Positions 7,521 to 14,746 of a DNA stretch of 17,874 nt are shown here, piece by piece. The notes below the pieces were generated by a model, which was not told the DNA's origin, ran no database searches, and saw only the letters and a list, made by a program, of their open reading frames with translations. A program made the translations under genes and the position numbers. How positions within the stretch are numbered: the stretch's first letter is position 1; every line of letters starts with the position of its first letter. This DNA is from Acidiferrobacter sp. (GTDB lineage: Bacteria > Pseudomonadota > Gammaproteobacteria > Acidiferrobacterales > Acidiferrobacteraceae), in the NCBI GenBank assembly GCA_027335965.1, contig DAHWGZ010000022.1:1-17874 (forward strand), given 5' to 3'.

Positions 7521-7700
7521 TCAGATCTCGATCATCTCGAAGTCGTCCTTGGTGGCCCCGCAGTCCGGACAGGTCCAGTTCTCGGGGACATCCCCCCAGC
7601 GCGTGCCCGGCGCGATCCCGTGCTCCGGCAGGCCCTTCTCTTCTTCATACAGGAAACCGCAAATGACGCACATATACACTTTCGGAGGATTGGCATTCAT
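7521..7700 (-). CDS. rubredoxin
   Basis: A 59 aa small iron protein. Two Cys-x2-Cys knuckles, CVIC at 11-14 and CPDC at 44-47, bind one iron atom. [12 protein letters not shown] and [10 protein letters not shown] are the textbook rubredoxin sequences, and the spacing and length fit the family exactly. It acts as a one-electron carrier in the cytoplasm; its partner is not evident here. The gene is short enough to be missed by a 60-residue cut-off. The start ATG at 7700 has no clear Shine-Dalgarno. It is divergent from hemH across 63 bases and is followed after one base by the YgjP-like gene. In several gammaproteobacteria rubredoxin sits close to thiD-thiE-hemL, so its position may be an inherited neighbourhood. 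Confidence 0.95.
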   Translation of the reverse strand: MNANPPKVYMCVICGFLYEEEKGLPEHGIAPGTRWGDVPENWTCPDCGATKDDFEMIEI

Positions 7701-7763
7701 GGGCGTATATTGCCATTATTTGTCGTCCTCGTGAAACGCGGCGGCGGGCAGTACAATGCCGCG
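7701..7763. promoter_or_regulatory. 63-base divergent promoter region between rubredoxin and hemH
   Basis: This spacer must hold promoters for both directions. On the plus strand, TACAAT (7752-7757) matches the -10 consensus at five of six positions but ends only six bases before the hemH ATG, so transcription would start at or within a few bases of the start codon. No Shine-Dalgarno precedes hemH. On the minus strand an AT-rich patch (7706-7711) lies just ahead of the rubredoxin ATG. The local AT content (7706-7723) contrasts with the GC-rich surroundings. No strong -35 elements are visible. Confidence 0.45.
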
Positions 7764-8741
7764 ATGACAAGCCCGCGCACCGCCGTCGTTTTGTGCAATC
7801 TGGGAGGCCCCGATTCCCTCGAGGCCGTGGAGCCGTTCCTGCGCAACCTGTTCTCCGATCCCGACATCTTCCAGTTTCCGGCCGCCGCCCTCACCCAGGG
7901 CCTGTTCGCGCGACTCGTCTCCCGGCGGCGCCGCGAGGAGGCAAGCCGCGGCTACGCGGCCCTGGGCGGGGCCTCGCCCATAGGCGCCAACACCCAGGAC
8001 CAGGCGTGGGCGCTCGAGCAGGCCCTGGCCGATCTCAAGACCCGGGTTTTCGTGTGCATGCGCTATTGGCACCCATTGACCGGCGAGGTCGTGGCCGCGC
8101 TCAAGGCCGGGGGTTTCGCGCGCGTCGTGTTGTTGCCCTTGTATCCGCAGTATTCATTGACCACGAGCGGCAGCGCGCGCAACGAGTTCCTGCGCGAATG
8201 CGCGCGGCGCCACTACCATCCGGACGTGCGCTTCGTCGATTCCTGGTATGAGGAGCCGGATTATCTGGACGGGATCGCCGCCGCCATAGGCCGGGAGGCG
8301 CAACGATTCAGCGCCCCGGACCCGGCGCGCATCAGCCTGCTGTTGTCGGCCCACGGTGTCCCGCAGCGCCTCATAAGTCGGGGCGATCCGTATCAGCAGG
8401 GGATCGAGGAGACCGCCCGGCTGGTGCGCGAGCGCCTCGCCTGGCCGCGCGTGACGCTCTGCTATCAGAGCCGCGTCGGACCGCTGGAGTGGCTGCGGCC
8501 CTATGTCGATGACGTCATCCGCGCACAGGGACGCGAGGGCGTCGAGCAGATCCTGGTCTACCCGATCGCGTTCGTGTCCGATCACATCGAGACCCTTTAT
8601 GAACTCGGCATGACGTATGCCGAGCTCGCTCGCGGGGTCGGCGTCCGGGAGTATCATGTGGTGCCGGCCCTGAACTCCGATCCGGCGCTCATCCGCGCGC
8701 TGTCGCGCGTCGTGCGTACCGCCCTTAGGGAAGAGAGGTGA
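7764..8741 (+). CDS. hemH: ferrochelatase
   Basis: A 325 aa protein that inserts ferrous iron into protoporphyrin IX, the last step of protohaem synthesis. The catalytic His is in SAHGVP (H197), the acidic partner in SDHIETLYELG (E276), and the conserved YQSRVGPLEWLRPY block lies between them. The N-terminal VVLCNLGGPDS is the usual opening of the family. Length is typical of proteobacterial HemH. The ATG at 7764 is preferred because it places NLGGP near the N-terminus; an in-frame GTG at 7731 would add eleven unconserved residues. It is the first gene of a hemH-thiD-thiE-hemL unit, and its stop overlaps a possible thiD start as GTGA. No Cys ligands for an Fe-S cluster are apparent. Confidence 0.95.
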   Translation: MTSPRTAVVLCNLGGPDSLEAVEPFLRNLFSDPDIFQFPAAALTQGLFARLVSRRRREEASRGYAALGGASPIGANTQDQAWALEQALADLKTRVFVCMRYWHPLTGEVVAALKAGGFARVVLLPLYPQYSLTTSGSARNEFLRECARRHYHPDVRFVDSWYEEPDYLDGIAAAIGREAQRFSAPDPARISLLLSAHGVPQRLISRGDPYQQGIEETARLVRERLAWPRVTLCYQSRVGPLEWLRPYVDDVIRAQGREGVEQILVYPIAFVSDHIETLYELGMTYAELARGVGVREYHVVPALNSDPALIRALSRVVRTALREER

Positions 8742-8743
8742 CT

Positions 8744-9544
8744 GTGAATCCCCCGATCGTCATGGTTTTCGCGGGCAATGACCCGACCGGTGGCGCCGGC
8801 CTGCAGGCCGATGCCGAGGCGCTCATGAGCATGGGCTGTCACGCCGCGCCGGTGGTCACGGCCATCACCGTGCAGGACACGTTCGGCCTGAAGGGCTTCG
8901 CGGCCCTGGAGCCCGGCTTGGTGGTGGAGCAGGCCCGCGCGATCCTGGAGGACATGCCGGTCGCGGCCTTCAAGGTCGGCATGGTGGGCAGTCTCGCCAA
9001 CCTGACGGCGATCGCCGAGGTCATCGCCGACTATCCCAGCATCCCCACGGTCATCGACCCGGTGCTCGCGAGCGGCCGGGGAGATCCGTTGAGCGACGAG
9101 CCCCTGGAGGACGGGTTCCGTTCGCTGCTCTGCCCGCTCGCGACCCTGATCACGCCAAACAGCCGCGAGGCCCGGCGGCTGGTGCCGGAGGCGGACACCC
9201 TCGAGGCCTGCGCCCAGGGCCTGATGTCGCTTGGGTCGCGCTACGTCCTCATCACCGGCACCCATGAGCCGACCGAGATGGTGCTGAACCTGCTGTACGG
9301 AAACCGCCAGTTCCTCGAGCGCTTTTCGTACCGGCGTCTGCCGGGGGCGCATCACGGCTCGGGCTGCACCCTGGCATCGAGCTGCGCCGCGGTCCTGGCC
9401 CAGGGCCTGGAGCCGGTGAACGCCATCGTCCAGGCCCTCGAATACACGCACAAGGCCCTGGAGGCCGCCTGGTCCCTGGGCATGGGGCAGCAGATGCCAG
9501 ACCGCCTGTTCTGGGCGCGGGAAGACGAGGCCGGTCGGGGTTGA
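8744..9544 (+). CDS. thiD: hydroxymethylpyrimidine/phosphomethylpyrimidine kinase
   Basis: A 266 aa ribokinase-fold enzyme that phosphorylates HMP and HMP-phosphate to make the pyrimidine half of thiamine. Visible motifs are GNDPTGGAGLQAD (11-23), VIDPVLASG and the anion-hole/catalytic HGSGCTL (204-210), where GSGC replaces the more common GTGC. Two GTG starts are possible. GTG 8744 is preferred because an extended anti-SD match (gagaggtga, 8733-8741) ends just before it; GTG 8738 overlaps the hemH stop as GTGA and would add two residues. Translation is likely coupled to hemH either way. The gene ends in a TTGA overlap with thiE. The function is secure; only the start is in doubt. Confidence 0.93.
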   Translation: MNPPIVMVFAGNDPTGGAGLQADAEALMSMGCHAAPVVTAITVQDTFGLKGFAALEPGLVVEQARAILEDMPVAAFKVGMVGSLANLTAIAEVIADYPSIPTVIDPVLASGRGDPLSDEPLEDGFRSLLCPLATLITPNSREARRLVPEADTLEACAQGLMSLGSRYVLITGTHEPTEMVLNLLYGNRQFLERFSYRRLPGAHHGSGCTLASSCAAVLAQGLEPVNAIVQALEYTHKALEAAWSLGMGQQMPDRLFWAREDEAGRG

Positions 9545-10155
9545 GGGTCGCCGGCCTTTATGCGGTCACCGACGACGCCTGCTGCCGGCCCGAGGGTCTG
9601 GCGCGGGTGCGCGCGGCCCTGCGGGGCGGCGCGCGGGTGTTGCAGTTGCGCTGCAAGGACCCGGGCCTGGCCCTCGATGCCGCCCGGGCGCTGGTCGCCC
9701 TGGGCCATGACTTCGGGGTCCCGGTGCTCGTCAACGACGACGTCGAGCTCGCCTGCGCGGCGCGCGCCGACGGCGTGCACCTCGGGCGCGACGATGCCAC
9801 CGTGGAGTCGGCGCGCGCGCGGCTCGGGGCGCGCGCCCTCATCGGCGTTTCCTGCTACGCCGACCTCGACCGGGCGCGGGACCTCGCGGGGCGCGGGGCG
9901 GATTATCTGGCGTTCGGAAGCTTTTACCCGTCCCGCACAAAGCCCCATGCCGCGCGCGCCGAGCCCTCGCTCTTGACGGCCGCCCGCGCCCTGGGCAAGC
10001 CGCTGGTGGCGATCGGCGGGATATTGCCGGAGAATGGGCGCGCCCTGATCGCGGCCGGCGCCTCGGCGCTCGCGGTCGTCGACGGGGTTTTTGGGCACGA
10101 CGACATCACCGGCGCGGCCCGCGCCTATCAACGGCTTTTCGAGGACACCGTATGA
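9541..10155 (+). CDS. thiE: thiamine-phosphate synthase
   Basis: A 204 aa TIM-barrel protein that joins HMP-diphosphate and thiazole phosphate into thiamine phosphate. Family landmarks are LYAVTD at the N-terminus, VLQLRCKD (a variant of the VQLREK diphosphate-site motif), [27 protein letters not shown] and the phosphate-binding IGGI. The only start that keeps LYAVTD is TTG at 9541, which shares bases with the thiD stop (TTGA); a weak start of this kind fits coupled translation. It directly follows thiD, the enzyme making its substrate, and runs into hemL through an ATGA overlap. No thiazole-branch genes are present in the window. Confidence 0.93.
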   Translation: MRVAGLYAVTDDACCRPEGLARVRAALRGGARVLQLRCKDPGLALDAARALVALGHDFGVPVLVNDDVELACAARADGVHLGRDDATVESARARLGARALIGVSCYADLDRARDLAGRGADYLAFGSFYPSRTKPHAARAEPSLLTAARALGKPLVAIGGILPENGRALIAAGASALAVVDGVFGHDDITGAARAYQRLFEDTV

Positions 10156-11438
10156 CCGCAAGCCATCGCGCCTTCGCGCGCGCCCGATCCGTCATCGCAG
10201 GCGGCGTCAATTCGCCCGTGCGCGCGTTCAAGGGCGTGGGGGGGGAACCGATCTTCATGCAGCGCGGGGAAGGCGCCTATCTGTTCGACGTCGACGGCCG
10301 GCGCTATATCGATTACGTCGGCGCCTGGGGCCCCCTCATCCTCGGTCATGCGGACCCCGATGTGACGCGCGCGGTGGTCGACGCCGCCGCCCGCGGACTC
10401 GCCTTCGGCACGCCCACCGAGGCCGAGACCGAGCTCGCCCTCGAGGTCCGCGCGCTGATGCCGGGCCTGGAAAAGCTGCGTTTCGTCAGTTCCGGCACCG
10501 AGGCCACCATGACGGCCTTGCGTTTGGCGCGCGCCGTCACCGGCCGCGACAAGGTCGTCAAGTTCGAGGGGGGCTACCATGGCCATCCCGATTCGTTTTT
10601 GGTGAAGGCCGGATCGGGGGCGCTCACGCTCGGGGTGCCCACCTCCCCCGGGGTGCCCGCGGCGCTCGCCGCCCACACGCTCGTCGCGCGTTTCAACGAC
10701 CCGGATTCGGTGAGCGCGCTCTTTGACCGGCATGGCCACGAGATCGCCGCCATCATCGTCGAACCGGTCGCCGGCAACATGAATTGCGTACCCCCGGTCG
10801 CCGGCTTTCATGAACACCTGAGGGCCCTGTGCGACCAGTATGGCGCGCTGCTCATCTTCGATGAGGTCATGACCGGCTTTCGCGTGGCGGCGGGCGGCGC
10901 CCAGGCGCTCTTTGGCATCCGGCCGGACCTCACCACACTCGGCAAGATCATTGGCGGCGGCCTGCCGGTCGGCGCCGTGGGGGGGCCTGCGGCGCTCATG
11001 GACCAGCTGCTCCCCGACGGCCCGGTCTTCCAGGCCGGGACCAATTCCGGGAACCCGGTGGCCATGGCCGCCGGGCTTGCCACCCTGAAAAAGCTCAAGG
11101 CCCCCGGGTTCTACGAGACCCTGGGCGCGCGCGTCGAGGCCTTGACCACGGGCCTCTCGGAGGCCGCCGCGCGCCATGGCCTCGCCTACGCCACCAACGC
11201 GGTCGGCGGCATGTTCGGCCTGTTCTTCGCGGACGGCCCGGTGCGGTATTACGAGGACGTGATGCGCGCCGATGCCGACCGCTTCCGGCGCTTCTTTCAT
11301 GGGCTCCTGGGCCTCGGCGTCTATCTCGCGCCGTCGGCGTATGAGGCCGGATTCGTGTCCGCGGTCCACACCCAGGCCGACATCAAGGCCACGGTGGCGG
11401 CCGCCGAGCAGGTGTTCTCGCGGCTCTCGGGGCCCTGA
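10152..11438 (+). CDS. hemL: glutamate-1-semialdehyde 2,1-aminomutase
   Basis: A 428 aa class-III aminotransferase that converts glutamate-1-semialdehyde to 5-aminolevulinate, the first committed tetrapyrrole precursor of the C5 pathway. The PLP lysine is K265 in [15 protein letters not shown], at the same number as in E. coli. [10 protein letters not shown] at the N-terminus, [15 protein letters not shown], and FDEVMTGFR (PLP-ring aspartate) are all intact. One oddity: the usually invariant GTLSGNP is GTNSGNP here (N298). The ATG overlaps the thiE stop (ATGA). It is the last gene of the unit and is followed by a strong hairpin terminator. With hemH at the other end, the operon holds early and final steps of haem synthesis flanking two thiamine genes. 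Confidence 0.96.
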   Translation: MTASHRAFARARSVIAGGVNSPVRAFKGVGGEPIFMQRGEGAYLFDVDGRRYIDYVGAWGPLILGHADPDVTRAVVDAAARGLAFGTPTEAETELALEVRALMPGLEKLRFVSSGTEATMTALRLARAVTGRDKVVKFEGGYHGHPDSFLVKAGSGALTLGVPTSPGVPAALAAHTLVARFNDPDSVSALFDRHGHEIAAIIVEPVAGNMNCVPPVAGFHEHLRALCDQYGALLIFDEVMTGFRVAAGGAQALFGIRPDLTTLGKIIGGGLPVGAVGGPAALMDQLLPDGPVFQAGTNSGNPVAMAAGLATLKKLKAPGFYETLGARVEALTTGLSEAAARHGLAYATNAVGGMFGLFFADGPVRYYEDVMRADADRFRRFFHGLLGLGVYLAPSAYEAGFVSAVHTQADIKATVAAAEQVFSRLSGP

Positions 11439-11471
11439 CCGGCGCCCCGCCGGTCCAAGGACCAAAAAGAA

Positions 11472-11498
11472 GGGGGCCTTTCGGCCCCCAAGTGTTTT
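11472..11498. terminator. bidirectional intrinsic terminator after hemL
   Basis: A perfect seven-base stem (GGGGGCC at 11472-11478 and GGCCCCC at 11483-11489, loop TTTC) is followed on the plus strand by a T-rich tract ending in TTTT at 11495-11498. On the other strand the same stem is followed by the complement of an A-rich run at 11463-11471, giving a T-tract there too. It can therefore end both the hemL transcript and the convergent 78-codon gene whose stop is at 11516. Confidence 0.85.
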
Positions 11499-11515
11499 AC
11501 CCCCACACGGAATCG

Positions 11516-11752
11516 TCAGCTCACGAGGATGCGCTGCTCGCGAAATTGCGCCGTGGCGACATGCGGATAGGTGACATGGCTCGATAGCGAGATATCGATC
11601 CCCAGCATCGCCACCACATCGTCATGCGCCCGAATCCCCGGCATCTCCTCGCGCAGGTATTCGTAGTGCGCCTGGTTCATATAAACGACGTTCGGGCGCA
11701 CCCCGAATGCCTCCCTATAGTCATTGACCAGCGTCAGTACGCAACTCAGCAT
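11516..11752 (-). CDS. small protein of unknown function, 78 aa
   Basis: I do not recognise a family. The predicted protein is soluble, has no signal peptide, membrane segment or Cys pair, and has a mixed alpha/beta-looking sequence with NVVYMNQAHYEYLREEMPG in the middle and a run of hydrophobic-polar alternation (VVAMLGIDISLSS) after it. The gene call is supported by an excellent Shine-Dalgarno (GGGAGGA complement at 11757-11763) four bases before ATG 11752 and by the terminator placed just after its stop. A longer frame to a TTG at 11800 has no such support. It stands alone between the hem/thi operon and a diguanylate cyclase on the opposite strand. It may be a small regulatory or accessory protein, but no function is claimed. 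Confidence 0.6.
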   Translation of the reverse strand: MLSCVLTLVNDYREAFGVRPNVVYMNQAHYEYLREEMPGIRAHDDVVAMLGIDISLSSHVTYPHVATAQFREQRILVS

Positions 11753-11962
11753 GCCGTCCTCCCAGACAATCCCGCGCTTTCTTGCCCTTATTACCAGCAA
11801 GCATCATGCCAGTCCGAACGATTCCAAAAAATCTCGCCAGTACAGTGACATAGGAGATTTGCCCCGCCGAGCGCCCGCGATATCGACGCGCTGCGTCACT
11901 GCCCCTCGCGCGGTTCGTCAGGCCCGCCCGCCGGCCGGCGAGCCCCCCGGGATCCCGCCGTC

Positions 11963-11982
11963 CGGGGCTTCGCCAAGCCCCG
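11963..11982. repeat. eight-base-pair perfect hairpin, with an overlapping alternative fold
   Basis: CGGGGCTT (11963-11970) pairs perfectly with AAGCCCCG (11975-11982) around a CGCC loop. The right-hand sequence GGGGCTTCGCC can instead pair with GGCGAGCCCC about 20 bases upstream (around 11937-11946) with a one-base bulge. The two folds exclude each other. There is no T-tract on either strand, so it is not a standard terminator. Confidence 0.5.
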
Positions 11983-12017
11983 CGCAAAAGCCGCGTCATA
12001 TCGGCTGTCAAAAACAT

Positions 12018-12036
12018 GCAACAGCCTGTAACAGCC
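12018..12036. promoter_or_regulatory. tandem AACAGCC sites spaced one helical turn apart
   Basis: AACAGCC occurs at 12020-12026 and again at 12030-12036, a 10-base period, with GGCTGTC (six of seven inverted match) at 12003-12009. Repeats on one face of the helix upstream of a signalling gene look like a regulator binding site. This is inferred from pattern only; no known operator is recognised. Confidence 0.25.
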
Positions 12037-12203
12037 AAGCGGCGCGCTTTTGTTTGCGCGCGTCACGCGGTATCGTCAGGGTATCGATTGCGTCCGACCG
12101 CGGGGAATTTCGCTGGGCGTTGGCGAGCCGCGATCGCAAGATCCCGGCCGGCCTCTGGTCGCCGGCCTCTCTTTATCCGACACGCCTGCCCAGGAGCCCG
12201 ACG

Positions 12204-13493
12204 GTGATCACTGTTGCCAACAACTTTTCGGACGTGTTTGCGGCGCCGGATTTCCCCTATCGCCATCTTCTCGAAATGATTCCCCTGCCGCTTGTGATCT
12301 TCGCGGGCGCCGAGGCGATCTTCGTGAATCGGGCCACATGCGTTTTGATGGAAGCGGAGTCGGTGGAGGAGCTGCTGGGCTTGCCGCCGACCGCCTTCGC
12401 GCACCCCCTGGATGCCGCGGCAGTCGAGGATCGCATGCGCGATCTCGAGGAGGGCGCCGCCGTGAACGCCCCGCTGGCGCTCAGGCTTCTTACGCGCCGC
12501 GGCCGATTGCGCCGCATCACGACCACGAGTGCCCGCATCGCCGTGGGCCGCGAATGCCTGGTCGCGGTCATTTCCATGGACGAAACCAAGCGCTACGAAG
12601 CCGAGGATCGCCTAAAGGAAAACGAGGAGAGCTTCCAGCGGCTGTTCGAAAATACGCAAGACGTATATTACCGGACCGACGCCAGCGGCGTGATCCTCGA
12701 GGTGGGGCTGGCCGTGCGCCGCGTCCTGGGCTACGAGCCGGACGAGATCGTGGGCCGGCGCGCGGAGGACTTCTATCCGAGCCCCGACGATCGCGAACCA
12801 CTCAAAAAGGCTTTGCAGAAGGATGGACATGTGCAGGACTTCGATGGCCGCATGGTGCGGCGTGACGGGGTCATCATCGACGCATCGATCAGCAGTTATG
12901 CCCTGCGCGGCCCCGCCGGGGAATTTGTGGGGGTCGAGGGCATTTGTCGGGACGTGAGCGATCGCAAGCGCCGCGAGCGTGAGCTGCGGACGCTTGCCAC
13001 GAGCGACAGCCTGACCGGTATCGCCAATCGCCGCGCCTTTCTCGACAAGGCGGGCGAATGCCTGCGCCGCGCCGCGCGTTACGAGAAGGATGTCGTGCTT
13101 TTCATCGTCGATCTGGATCAGTTCAAGACCGTGAATGATCGTTACGGGCACGTCGCGGGCGATGTGGTGTTGCAGAGCTTTGCCGAGGCGGTCGCCCCGG
13201 AGGTGCGTGAAACGGATTGCTTCGGACGTCTCGGCGGCGAGGAATTCGGCATCTTGCTTCAAGAGGCCCGCCGCAAGGAGGCGCAAGGCGTCGCCGAGCG
13301 CATCGGCGAATCCGCCCGCCGCCTGCGATTCGCGGCCGCCAACGGTCAGGAATATGGCATCACGGTCAGCATAGGGGCCACGCGCAACCATCGCGACGAC
13401 CGGGGCATCGAGCGACTCCTGGCGCGCGCCGACATGGCGCTCTATGCCGCCAAGGAGGCGGGTCGCGACTGCATACGCTGGTCGGAGCCCTAG
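12204..13493 (+). CDS. diguanylate cyclase with PAS-type sensor region (PAS-PAS-GGDEF)
   Basis: A 429 aa predicted cytoplasmic protein with no membrane segment. Residues about 18-130 look like a degenerate PAS-type domain. Residues about 140-255 form a clear PAS domain (SFQRLFENTQDVYYRTDASG, then VLGYEPDEIVGR) ending in the PAC-like GICRDVSDRKRRE linker. The GGDEF domain follows from about 265, with DSLTGIANRRAF, DLDQFKTVNDRYGH and the active-site GGEEF at 344-348. RETD, five residues before it, is the RxxD inhibitory I-site, so product feedback by c-di-GMP is expected. No EAL or HD-GYP domain follows. The start is GTG 12204, with AGGAG at 12192-12196; a longer frame upstream runs through non-coding DNA. 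The PAS ligand is unknown. Confidence 0.93.
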   Translation: MITVANNFSDVFAAPDFPYRHLLEMIPLPLVIFAGAEAIFVNRATCVLMEAESVEELLGLPPTAFAHPLDAAAVEDRMRDLEEGAAVNAPLALRLLTRRGRLRRITTTSARIAVGRECLVAVISMDETKRYEAEDRLKENEESFQRLFENTQDVYYRTDASGVILEVGLAVRRVLGYEPDEIVGRRAEDFYPSPDDREPLKKALQKDGHVQDFDGRMVRRDGVIIDASISSYALRGPAGEFVGVEGICRDVSDRKRRERELRTLATSDSLTGIANRRAFLDKAGECLRRAARYEKDVVLFIVDLDQFKTVNDRYGHVAGDVVLQSFAEAVAPEVRETDCFGRLGGEEFGILLQEARRKEAQGVAERIGESARRLRFAAANGQEYGITVSIGATRNHRDDRGIERLLARADMALYAAKEAGRDCIRWSEP

Positions 13494-13539
13494 CCGCGGC
13501 CCGCGCGGTCTCGTCGATCGTGGCCGCCCGCGTTCGGGA

Positions 13540-13920
13540 CTAATGCAGTGTGCGCGGGATGCTCAATGAGAATGCCGGGATGTCGGCATCGAAGCATGTC
13601 CCGTCGTCGGCCACCATCTGGTAGCTCCCGCGCATGCTCCCCACGGGCGTCTCGATCATGGCGCCGCTCGTGTATTCGAAGCTCATGCCGGGCTCCAGGT
13701 AGGGCTGTTCGCCCACCACCCCGTCGCCGCGCACTTCCTGAACCTTGTTGTTGGCGTCGGTGATGATCCAGTGACGCGTCAGGAGTCGCGCTGGCACCGA
13801 TCCGGTATTGGTGATCGTGATCGTGTAGGCGAAGACGTAGCGATTGGCCTCGGGGGCCGACTGGTTGTCCAGATAGGCGGCCTTCACGCCGACCTCGATG
13901 CGATGCGCGTTTTTGCTCAT
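13540..13920 (-). CDS. apaG: ApaG (CorD) family protein
   Basis: A 126 aa beta-sandwich (FN3-like) protein matching E. coli ApaG (125 aa) in length and sequence. Signatures are ANRYVFAYTITITNTG, LLTRHWIITDANN, VRGDGVVGEQPYLEPG, FEYTSGA, TPVGSMRGSYQM and the C-terminal IPAFSLSIPRTLH. ApaG is linked genetically to magnesium/cobalt tolerance and has been reported to bind nucleotides, but its reaction is not established. It lies ten bases after apaH on the same strand and is the last gene of pip-apaH-apaG. In E. coli the order is apaG then apaH, after ksgA; here the order is reversed and ksgA is absent. It converges on the diguanylate cyclase gene across 46 bases without an obvious terminator. 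Confidence 0.95.
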   Translation of the reverse strand: MSKNAHRIEVGVKAAYLDNQSAPEANRYVFAYTITITNTGSVPARLLTRHWIITDANNKVQEVRGDGVVGEQPYLEPGMSFEYTSGAMIETPVGSMRGSYQMVADDGTCFDADIPAFSLSIPRTLH

Positions 13921-13930
13921 CCTAATGTCC

Positions 13931-14746
13931 TCAAGTCCCGCGACTCTCGCAGGGTACCGAAAAAAAGACGGAGTCTTCGAGTCGCAAGGCGGTCAGCGTC
14001 CCGCCCCACAGACACCCGCTATCAAGACAAATGACGTTTCCGAAGGTGCGGCGACCCAGGCTCGACCAATGACCGAACAGGATGCGTGTCTCCCGGCTGC
14101 GCCGTCCCGGCACGTCGAACCACGGTACGAGGCCGGGGGTCTGGGTCCCAAGCGGGCCCTTGTCGCGCATGTCGAGTCGTCCTTGCAGGTCGCAATAGCG
14201 AATGCGCGTCAAGGCGTTGGCGATGTAGCGCAGCCGCGCGGCGCCCGTGAGCGCCGGACTCCACAGGTCGGGCAAAGGGCCATATACGCCTCCCAGCGCC
14301 CGACACAGATCGGGCCCCCGAAGGACCGCCTCGAGTTCGGCGGCCAGGGTGCGCGCCTCGCGGATATCCCATGGCGCGGGAACACCGGCGTGCACCATGG
14401 CGATGTCATGATCTTGATCATGATACAGGAGCGGTTGCTTTCTTAGCCAGTCGAGCAGCTCGATGCGATCGGGGGCCGAAAGGATGGCCTCCAGGGTGTC
14501 GTCCGTGCCGACGCGGCGGGCCCCGCAGGCTACGCCGAGCAGATGCAGGTCATGATTGCCGAGCACGATGACGGGGTCCGTCAGGGTGCGCAGAAATCTC
14601 AGGGTCTCGAGCGACTCGGGCCCGCGGTTGACGAGGTCGCCCGTGAACCACAGGCGGTCCACGCCATCCACGTAGTGGATGTGCGCGAGCAGCTCCTGCA
14701 AGGATCGCAGACAGCCCTGCAGGTCGCCTATGGCGTAGGTGGCCAT
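13931..14746 (-). CDS. apaH: symmetrical bis(5'-nucleosyl)-tetraphosphatase
   Basis: A 271 aa metallophosphoesterase that cleaves Ap4A into two ADP and can remove Np4 caps from RNA in enterobacteria. The metal-binding motifs are in order: GDLQG (7-11), GDLVNRG (36-42), GNHD (63-66), then MVHAGVPAPW and FGHWSSLG. The C-terminal VICLDSGCLWGG is typical of ApaH. Length is slightly shorter than E. coli ApaH (280 aa). The ATG at 14746 lies 19 bases inside the end of the proline iminopeptidase gene, so ribosomes finishing that gene would pass the start, implying coupling. apaG follows after ten bases. Confidence 0.96.
   Translation of the reverse strand: MATYAIGDLQGCLRSLQELLAHIHYVDGVDRLWFTGDLVNRGPESLETLRFLRTLTDPVIVLGNHDLHLLGVACGARRVGTDDTLEAILSAPDRIELLDWLRKQPLLYHDQDHDIAMVHAGVPAPWDIREARTLAAELEAVLRGPDLCRALGGVYGPLPDLWSPALTGAARLRYIANALTRIRYCDLQGRLDMRDKGPLGTQTPGLVPWFDVPGRRSRETRILFGHWSSLGRRTFGNVICLDSGCLWGGTLTALRLEDSVFFSVPCESRGT

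Larger units (their letters stand above)
11753..12203. other. 451-base non-coding region upstream of the diguanylate cyclase
   Basis: No supported gene lies here; the open frames running through it are by-products of GC-rich sequence. It must carry the divergent promoters of the 78 aa gene and the diguanylate cyclase. Visible structure includes a cluster of hairpins at about 11935-11982; AACAGCC repeated exactly 10 bases apart (12020-12026 and 12030-12036) with a near-inverted copy at 12003-12009; and a ten-base direct repeat GCCGGCCTCT at 12147-12156 and 12161-12170. A poor -35/-10 pair (TTGTTT at 12050, TATCGT at 12071, 15-base spacing) is the best promoter candidate for the cyclase. I see no tRNA, riboswitch consensus or CRISPR pattern. 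Confidence 0.5.

Noticed and set aside
7620..7763. Longer ferrochelatase starting at 7620 or at GTG 7731
   Set aside because: The first overlaps the rubredoxin gene, and the extra residues in both cases do not resemble HemH.
8680..8743. TPP riboswitch ahead of thiD
   Set aside because: There is no leader; thiD overlaps or abuts hemH, and no THI-box consensus is seen.
12147..12170. Ten-base direct repeat GCCGGCCTCT as a CRISPR or integration site
   Set aside because: Only two short copies four bases apart; no spacer-repeat pattern and no integrase nearby.
11724..12203. 160-codon upstream extension of the diguanylate cyclase
   Set aside because: The residues look like non-coding translation, the region contains hairpins and repeats, and GTG 12204 has AGGAG at proper spacing.
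11753..12203. c-di-GMP riboswitch (GEMM) upstream of the cyclase
   Set aside because: No GEMM core sequence could be matched by eye on the plus strand.
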